Below are positions 5,823 to 13,145 of a stretch of DNA of 13,145 nt, piece by piece (the stretch's first letter is position 1; each line of letters starts with the position of its first letter). The notes under the pieces are model-generated. The model made no database searches, was not told the DNA's origin, and was given only the letters and a program-made list of their open reading frames with translations. Both the position numbers and the translations under genes were made by a program. Origin of the DNA: DATCSE01 sp036568605 (GTDB taxonomy: Bacteria; Pseudomonadota; Gammaproteobacteria; Burkholderiales; Burkholderiaceae_C); the NCBI GenBank assembly GCA_036568605.1, contig DATCSE010000536.1, forward strand, positions 1 through 13,145. The letters are read 5' to 3'.

Positions 5823-8308
5823 GGCGTTTCGCTGAAAGCGATGGAGGTAGTCTCGAGATTCGTCGCGGTCGTAGCGGTCGTCGTCTCGGTCGCGCGGAAC
5901 GACGCGCTCGGAGCGTCTGCCGTCAGCTCCACGCCGATGCCGCGGTGCTGGAGCGCGATGATGTCGCCTTCGAGCAGGCGATAGCGACACGCTTCTGCAT
6001 CGACTTCGATACGCAGTTGCGCGGCGCCCACGCGCAGCTTGAACGCATAGCGCGACCACGCGGCCGGCAGGTGCGGCGCGAACGCGGGCACGCCGCGCTG
6101 CATGCGCAGCCCCGCGAAGCCGGCGACGACGCCCAGCCACGCACCGGCCATCGCCGCGGTGTGCACGCCGTGCCGGGTGTTGCCATGGTGGTCGTCCAGG
6201 TCGGTGCGGGCACCGGCGACGAAGTAGCGGTAGGCCTTGTCGTGGCAGCCGATCTCGGTCGCGACGATGCCGAAGATGCAACGCGACAGCGACGAGTCGT
6301 GCGTGGTCAGCGGCTCGTAGTAGTCGAAGTCGCGGCGCTTGTCGGCGATGTCAAACTGCTCGCTCAGCAGCAGCAGCGCCAGCAGCACGTCGGCCTGCTT
6401 GCAGACCTGGTGGCGGTAGATCACGAGCGGGTGGTAGTGCAGCAGCAGCGGTCGCTTGGCCGGATCCATCGCCGCGACCTCCCAGCGCGGCTTGGACAGG
6501 AAGCCGTCGTCCTGCGGGTGGATGCCGCGCGCCGCGTCGTACGGCAGGTACATCGCATCGGCCGCGCGCTGCCATTGCGCCGGCTCGTCGGCGCTGAGCG
6601 CGATCGCCTCGGCGATGCGCTGCCGCGCATCGGGATGCGCGATCAGCCACTGCGCGATCTCGGCGGCGAAGCGCAGGTGCGAGCGCGCCATCGCGTTCGT
6701 GTAGAAGTTGTTGTCGACCAGCGCGGTGTACTCGTCCGGGCCGGTGACCGTGTGCAGGCAGAAGCGCGGTGCGCCGCCGTCATCGTCGGCGCCGACATAG
6801 TGGCCGTGCGACAGCCAGATGCGCGCCGTCTCGAACACCAGCTCGGCGCCCTGCGCGAGCATGAAGTCGGTATCGCCGGTCACCTCCCAGTAGCGCCGTA
6901 CCGCGAACGCGATGTCGGCGTTGATGTGGACCTGCGCGGTGCCGGCCGGGAAGTACGCCGAGCATTCGCCGCCGCCGATGGTGCGCCATGGGAACAGCGC
7001 GCCGTGGCGATGGTTCAGCTCGCGGGCCCGCGCCCGCGCGGCGGGCAGCGTGCGATGCCGGTACTCGAGCAGCTTGCGCGCGATCTGCGGCTGGGTGTGC
7101 AGCAGCACCGGGAACACGTAGATCTCGGTGTCCCAGAAATAGTGGCCGTCGTAGCCGTTGCCGGTGACGCCCTTGGCCGCGATGTTGGTGCGGCCGTCGC
7201 GGCCAGTGGACTGCAGCAGGTGCAGCAGGTTGAAGCGCATGCCTTGCTGCAGCGCGTCGTCGCCGGCGATCTCGACGTCGGCGTCGTGCCAGAAGCGCTC
7301 GAGGAACTGCTGCTGTTCGGCGCACAACGCCGCGAAGCCGGCCCGGCGCGCCTCGGCGAGTTGCAGCGCCACGTGGGCACGCAGCGCATCGGCCGGCGCG
7401 TCGGCCAGCACATCGACCGAGAGATCGAGCACGCTGACCAGCGCGCAATACTTGGTCAGCACGATGCGGGCACCCGGGGCTGCATCGACGCTGTAGCGCG
7501 TGCCGGGGCGCACCGCGTCGCCGGAGTCGACGTCGTCGCCGCAGTCGACGGCCTCGACCGGCGCCAGCGGGTCCACCTGCAGGGCCTGCTCGATCGCGCT
7601 GGCCAGCAGCAGGCCGCTGCGACGCGTGCGGTGCGTCTGCGTGACCCGCTCGCCGCTGCGCTCGACGGCGAGCAGCTCCAGCGCATGCGAGGCCTTCGCC
7701 GAGCCGACGCGCGGATCGTCGCTCGCGACGCTGGGCCCCGAGCCGGCATCCAGCGTCGAGTCGATCTCGATTCGCGCGCCCTGCCCGTCCAGCAGCCGCA
7801 GCGCGTATTCGACTGCGTAGACATGCTCGCGCGCGAAGCAGACGATGCGCCGGCTCGAGACCGCGACGCGCCGGCCACGCGGCGAGACCCAGACCAGCTC
7901 GCGTGTCAGCTGTGCCTGCTGCAGGTCGTAGCAGCGCCGGTAGCCTTCGAGGGCGCCGTGCGTCGGGTCGAACGCCTCGCCGTCGATGCGCCAGCGAATC
8001 GCGGTCCCGTTCGGCACGTCGACGATGAACTGGTTCTCGCGCGCCAGGCCGTTTGCGTTCTCGGCGTAGTGGATCTCTTCGGTCTCGTGGTAGCCGTTCA
8101 GGTAGACCGAGTCCTGCCAGGTACCGGGCCACAGGTGCCCTTCCTCGTGCGCCCCGCGCACGCCGATGCGCCCGTTGCCGAGCGCGAACAGCGCCTCGCG
8201 CAGCGCGGCGTTCTGCGCGTCGGGCGCGGACTCGACGAGCCGCCAGGGGTCCAGACCCAGCGGGTCCGACGCGTCGTTGTTGTTGTTGTTGTTGGTTTTT
8301 TCGGGCAT
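5819..8308 (-). CDS. GH65 disaccharide phosphorylase (maltose/trehalose/kojibiose type)
   Basis: This is an 829-residue cytoplasmic inverting phosphorylase. It cleaves an alpha-glucosyl disaccharide with phosphate into glucose (or another acceptor) and beta-glucose-1-phosphate. The N-terminal beta-sandwich spans roughly 15-320, the (alpha/alpha)6 barrel roughly 340-735, and a small C-terminal sheet the rest. Visible landmarks are GNGRIGVRG (44-52), FWDTEIY (391-397), the catalytic acid Glu526 in VTGPDEYT, KQAD (637-640), and the phosphate-site motif THDSSLS (669-675). The acceptor loop after GGEC (447-450) reads SAYFPAGTA, unlike my recollection of lactobacillal maltose phosphorylase, so the substrate is open. 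The N-terminus carries six Asn and the C-terminal tail (804-822) is Thr-rich; both are probably disordered. The ATG at 8308 is the only reasonable start. pgmB is translationally coupled downstream. Confidence 0.93.
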   Translation of the reverse strand: MPEKTNNNNNNDASDPLGLDPWRLVESAPDAQNAALREALFALGNGRIGVRGAHEEGHLWPGTWQDSVYLNGYHETEEIHYAENANGLARENQFIVDVPNGTAIRWRIDGEAFDPTHGALEGYRRCYDLQQAQLTRELVWVSPRGRRVAVSSRRIVCFAREHVYAVEYALRLLDGQGARIEIDSTLDAGSGPSVASDDPRVGSAKASHALELLAVERSGERVTQTHRTRRSGLLLASAIEQALQVDPLAPVEAVDCGDDVDSGDAVRPGTRYSVDAAPGARIVLTKYCALVSVLDLSVDVLADAPADALRAHVALQLAEARRAGFAALCAEQQQFLERFWHDADVEIAGDDALQQGMRFNLLHLLQSTGRDGRTNIAAKGVTGNGYDGHYFWDTEIYVFPVLLHTQPQIARKLLEYRHRTLPAARARARELNHRHGALFPWRTIGGGECSAYFPAGTAQVHINADIAFAVRRYWEVTGDTDFMLAQGAELVFETARIWLSHGHYVGADDDGGAPRFCLHTVTGPDEYTALVDNNFYTNAMARSHLRFAAEIAQWLIAHPDARQRIAEAIALSADEPAQWQRAADAMYLPYDAARGIHPQDDGFLSKPRWEVAAMDPAKRPLLLHYHPLVIYRHQVCKQADVLLALLLLSEQFDIADKRRDFDYYEPLTTHDSSLSRCIFGIVATEIGCHDKAYRYFVAGARTDLDDHHGNTRHGVHTAAMAGAWLGVVAGFAGLRMQRGVPAFAPHLPAAWSRYAFKLRVGAAQLRIEVDAEACRYRLLEGDIIALQHRGIGVELTADAPSASFRATETTTATTATNLETTSIAFSETP
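8276..8301 (-). repeat. AAC hexamer repeat and A6 tract at the GH65 start
   Basis: In the coding direction an A6 tract (8301 to 8296, codons 3-5) is followed by ACC's last bases and six AAC codons (8293 to 8276) coding Asn6-Asn11. Such AT-rich simple sequence is out of character for the surrounding GC-rich DNA. Confidence 0.85.
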
Positions 8309-8320
8309 GTGCAGGCACTC

Positions 8321-8339
8321 GGCGGGTCGGCAGACCGCC
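8321..8339 (-). promoter_or_regulatory. Hairpin just upstream of the GH65 start codon
   Basis: GGCG and GTC pair with GAC and CGCC around a 4-base loop, with one bulged G, giving a seven-pair stem. It ends 12 nt before the GH65 ATG (8308). No purine-rich Shine-Dalgarno is visible in the 12 nt between stem and ATG. The 74-bp spacer (8309-8382) contains nothing else recognisable. A role in setting GH65 translation or mRNA stability is inference. Confidence 0.4.
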
Positions 8340-8382
8340 CGTCGAGATGTTTTGAAAGGCGCGGGTCGTCAGCGCGGCGGCG

Positions 8383-9573
<1,191 letters not shown>

Positions 9574-9606
9574 GGAGGTCTCCCGTTTTGTCTGTCTGAG
9601 CTCGTG

Positions 9607-11271
9607 TCAGATCGTGGCGAATGCGGCGCCGCACGGCGGCAGCACGAGGGTCTGGCCGGACAGCGCCGAAGCCGGCAGCGGATGCGCGACGTCCAGCGCC
9701 GCGGCCCGGCATGTCGCCGGCAGCGTGTAGTGCGCCGTGCGCGAGCTCAGGTTGAATGCGCACAGCAGCGCGCGGCCGCGCTCGGGGTCGCTGTCGCTGT
9801 TGCGACGCACGAACGCGAGCACCGCGTCGTCGGCCGGCAGCAGCTCCATCGTGCCGTGCCGCAGCACCGGATGCGAGCGGCGCCATGCGAGCGTGTTGCG
9901 GTAGCGGTTCAGCAGCGACGCCGGATCGGCCTGCTGGGCCTGGGCGGCACGCGCCAGATGCTCCGGCGCGACCGGCAGCCAGGTGCGCGGCCCGTCGCTG
10001 AACCCGCCATGCGGCCGTGCGCCGTCCCAGACCATCGGCGTGCGGCAGCCGTCGCGGCTGTGCACCTCGGGCCACATCCGGATCCCGAACGGGTCCTGCA
10101 GCGCCTCGAACGGGAGCGTCACCTCGCTCAACCCGAGCTCCTCGCCCTGATAGAGGCACGGCGAGCCGCGCATGCACAGCTCGAGCGTGAAGATCAGGTG
10201 CAGCCAGGCCTCGGTCGCGACGCCGGCCGGCGCCGGCCAGCGCGTGGCAGTCCGCGGGACATCGTGATTGGACAGCGCCCAGCAGGCCCAGCCGTCGCCG
10301 ACCGCGGCCTCGAAGCGCTCGATCACGCTGTGCAGGAAGCGTGCATCGCAGCGCGGCCCCAGCAGGTCGAAGCTGTACGCCATCGGCAGCTTGTCGCCGC
10401 CGCTGGTGTATTCGGCGATGCGCAGCAGCGAGTCGTCGTCGCTGATCTCGCCGATCGCCGTGGTGCCGGGGTACTGGTTGAGCAGCTGGCGTATGCGGCG
10501 CAGCAGGCCGAGGTTGTCCGGCCGGCTCTTGTCGTAGACGTGGCGCTGCCAGGCATACGGCGTCGCGGCGTTGTGGGCCGGGTTGTAGGCCGGCTCGGCG
10601 TGCGGCGGGTTGTCGCGTAGCAGCGCATCGTGGAAGCAGAAGTTGACCGCGTCGAGCCGGAAGCCGTCGACGCCCCGGTCCAGCCAGAAGCGCAGGTTCG
10701 CGAGCGTCGCCTCCAGCACGGCCGGGTTGTGGAAGTTGAGGTCGGGCTGCTCGACCAGGAAGTTGTGCAGGTAGTACTGGCCGCGCCGCGTGTCCCACTC
10801 CCAGGCGCTGCCGCCGAATACCGACAGCCAGTTGTTCGGCGGCGTTCCGTCGGGCTTGGCGTCGGCCCAGACGAACCAGTCGGCGCGCGGGTTGTCGCGG
10901 CTCGCGCGCGACTCGACGAACCACGGATGCCGGTCCGAGCAGTGGCTCATCACCTGGTCGATCAGCATCTTGAGCCCGTGGTCGTGCGCCGCGGCGACCA
11001 ACGCATCGAAGTCCTCCAGCGTGCCGAAGATCGGGTCGACGTCGCGGTAGTCCGAGACGTCGTAGCCGAAGTCCTTCATCGGGCTCTTGAAGAACGGCGA
11101 CAGCCAGATCGCCTCGACGCCCAGGTCGGCCAGATACGGCAGCCGCACGATCGCGCCACGCAGGTCGCCGATGCCGTCGGCGTTGCTGTCCTGAAAACTG
11201 CGCGGGTAGATCTGGTAGATCACCCCGCCGCGCCACCACGGCGGCGTGCCGGCTGCGTTCGAATCGCTCAT
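9607..11271 (-). CDS. GH13 alpha-glucosidase (AglA/maltase-like)
   Basis: This 554-residue cytoplasmic enzyme hydrolyses alpha-glucosides from the non-reducing end. It has no signal peptide. The (beta/alpha)8 barrel shows all conserved regions: a calcium-type loop DSNADGIGD (28-36), region I DQVMSH (105-110), QPDLN (175-179), region II GFRLDAVN with nucleophile Asp207, region III IGEIS with acid Glu275, and region IV SNHD with Asp337. A small C-terminal beta domain ends the protein. Ala208 directly follows the nucleophile. In this family Val there goes with alpha-1,6 activity and Ala or Thr with alpha-1,4 activity, so maltose-type substrates are inferred. The gene lies between the permeases and the ATPase, as in rhizobial aglFGAK. 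It starts 7 bp after the upstream permease stop and has only a weak AAGGG ribosome site. Confidence 0.93.
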   Translation of the reverse strand: MSDSNAAGTPPWWRGGVIYQIYPRSFQDSNADGIGDLRGAIVRLPYLADLGVEAIWLSPFFKSPMKDFGYDVSDYRDVDPIFGTLEDFDALVAAAHDHGLKMLIDQVMSHCSDRHPWFVESRASRDNPRADWFVWADAKPDGTPPNNWLSVFGGSAWEWDTRRGQYYLHNFLVEQPDLNFHNPAVLEATLANLRFWLDRGVDGFRLDAVNFCFHDALLRDNPPHAEPAYNPAHNAATPYAWQRHVYDKSRPDNLGLLRRIRQLLNQYPGTTAIGEISDDDSLLRIAEYTSGGDKLPMAYSFDLLGPRCDARFLHSVIERFEAAVGDGWACWALSNHDVPRTATRWPAPAGVATEAWLHLIFTLELCMRGSPCLYQGEELGLSEVTLPFEALQDPFGIRMWPEVHSRDGCRTPMVWDGARPHGGFSDGPRTWLPVAPEHLARAAQAQQADPASLLNRYRNTLAWRRSHPVLRHGTMELLPADDAVLAFVRRNSDSDPERGRALLCAFNLSSRTAHYTLPATCRAAALDVAHPLPASALSGQTLVLPPCGAAFATI

Positions 11272-11278
11272 CGGTGGG

Positions 11279-12124
11279 TCAACCCTTCACGGCGCCGGAG
11301 GTCAGGCCGCCGACGATCTTGCGCTGGAATGCCAGCACCAGCACGATCAGCGGCAGCGTCACGAGCACCGAAGCGGCCATGATCTTGCCCCACGGGATCT
11401 CGTACTTGTCGGCGCCGCTGATCAGCGAGATCGACACCGGCACCGTGCGGTCGTTGTTGTCGAGCACGAAGGTCAGCGCGAACATGAACTCGTTCCATGC
11501 GGCGATGAACGCAAGCAGCCCGGTCGTCACCAGCGCCGGCCACATCACCGGCAGGAACACCTTGGTGATGATGCCCCAGGGGGTACAGCCGTCCATGATC
11601 GCGGCCTCCTCGAGCTCCTTCGGCAGGTCGCGCACGAAAGTCGTCAACACCCAGACGGTGAACGGCAGCGTGAACACCATGTACGGCAGCGCCAGGCCCC
11701 ACCAGTGGTTGTAGAAGCCGATCGCCTGCATCAGTTCGAACATGCCCGACAGCACCGCGACCTGCGGGAACATCGAGACCGCGAGGATGGTCAGCAGCAG
11801 CAGCCCCTTGCCCTTGAACGTGATGCGCCCCAGCGCGTAGGCCGCGGTCACGCCGAGGAACAGCGACGCGATCACGACCATCGCCGAGACGCCCAGCGAG
11901 TTGAAGATGTGCCGCCCGAACGGCTGCTCGGCCACCGTGAACAGCGCGATGTAGTTCTTGATGCTCGGTGCCACCGGCCACAGCGCGGTGCTGAACAGCT
12001 CGGTGCCGGACTTCAGCGACGTGACGATCGCGAAGTAGAACGGGAACAGGCAGAACACCGAGATCAGCGCGACCAGCAGGTACAGGCCGGACTTGTAGAG
12101 GATGCGTTGCGTGGTCAGGTCCAT
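11279..12124 (-). CDS. Sugar ABC importer permease, MalG type
   Basis: This 281-residue inner-membrane permease belongs to the carbohydrate-uptake (CUT1) ABC family. It has about six hydrophobic segments, the first near residues 14-35. The cytoplasmic EAA loop reads EEAAIMDGCTPWGIITKVFLP (172-192), the coupling site for the ATPase, and carries the conserved Asp and Gly. Length is close to MalG (296) and ThuG. A strong Shine-Dalgarno (GGGGAGGG) precedes the ATG at 12124. It starts 15 bp after the MalF-type permease, and the two are expected to form a heterodimer with two copies of the ATPase encoded two genes downstream. Maltose, trehalose and sucrose importers all share this type, so the substrate is inferred only from the operon. 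Confidence 0.93.
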   Translation of the reverse strand: MDLTTQRILYKSGLYLLVALISVFCLFPFYFAIVTSLKSGTELFSTALWPVAPSIKNYIALFTVAEQPFGRHIFNSLGVSAMVVIASLFLGVTAAYALGRITFKGKGLLLLTILAVSMFPQVAVLSGMFELMQAIGFYNHWWGLALPYMVFTLPFTVWVLTTFVRDLPKELEEAAIMDGCTPWGIITKVFLPVMWPALVTTGLLAFIAAWNEFMFALTFVLDNNDRTVPVSISLISGADKYEIPWGKIMAASVLVTLPLIVLVLAFQRKIVGGLTSGAVKG

Positions 12125-12139
12125 GTCGACGCCCTCCCC

Positions 12140-13145
<1,006 letters not shown>

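Overview
This is a GC-rich (roughly two-thirds G+C) Gram-negative stretch. The protein families, gene order and codon use point to a betaproteobacterium, probably Burkholderiales; this is inferred from the sequence, not from a database match. Nearly every base is coding and no gap between genes exceeds 150 bp. There are no RNA genes, insertion sequences or CRISPR arrays.

Region 1 (1-3548, + strand) is a copper-handling operon cut by the left edge. It holds the C-terminal ~409 residues of a TolC-family outer-membrane efflux protein, a Tat-exported multicopper oxidase with only two cupredoxin domains and a Met-rich tail, a small periplasmic cupredoxin with an intact type-1 copper site, and a CusF-like periplasmic copper chaperone. 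Together they would bind, oxidise and hand off periplasmic Cu(I). No RND pump or membrane-fusion protein is in the window; if the operon has them, they lie to the left.

Region 2 (3586-13145, - strand, converging on the copper operon) is a seven-gene alpha-glucoside uptake and catabolism operon cut by the right edge. In transcription order it is MalF-type permease, MalG-type permease, GH13 alpha-glucosidase, MalK/UgpC-type ATPase, GH65 disaccharide phosphorylase, beta-phosphoglucomutase (pgmB) and a LamB-family maltoporin. The order permease-permease-glucosidase-ATPase matches the rhizobial agl operons. The GH65 + beta-PGM pair resembles the Bacillus mdx and E. coli ycj clusters. Sugar would enter through the porin and the ABC importer. 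In the cytoplasm it could be hydrolysed to glucose (GH13) or phosphorolysed to glucose plus beta-glucose-1-phosphate (GH65), which pgmB turns into glucose-6-phosphate. The solute-binding protein and a regulator are not visible and may lie beyond the right edge.

No wholly new system is apparent. The points most worth a second look are the undecided GH65 specificity (its acceptor loop is not the lactobacillal maltose phosphorylase loop), the odd GH65 start (hairpin, no clear Shine-Dalgarno, A6 and an AAC repeat), the compact Met-rich multicopper oxidase, the CusF homologue with Met in place of Trp, the Thr-rich loop in the porin, and a terminator-like hairpin before lamB.
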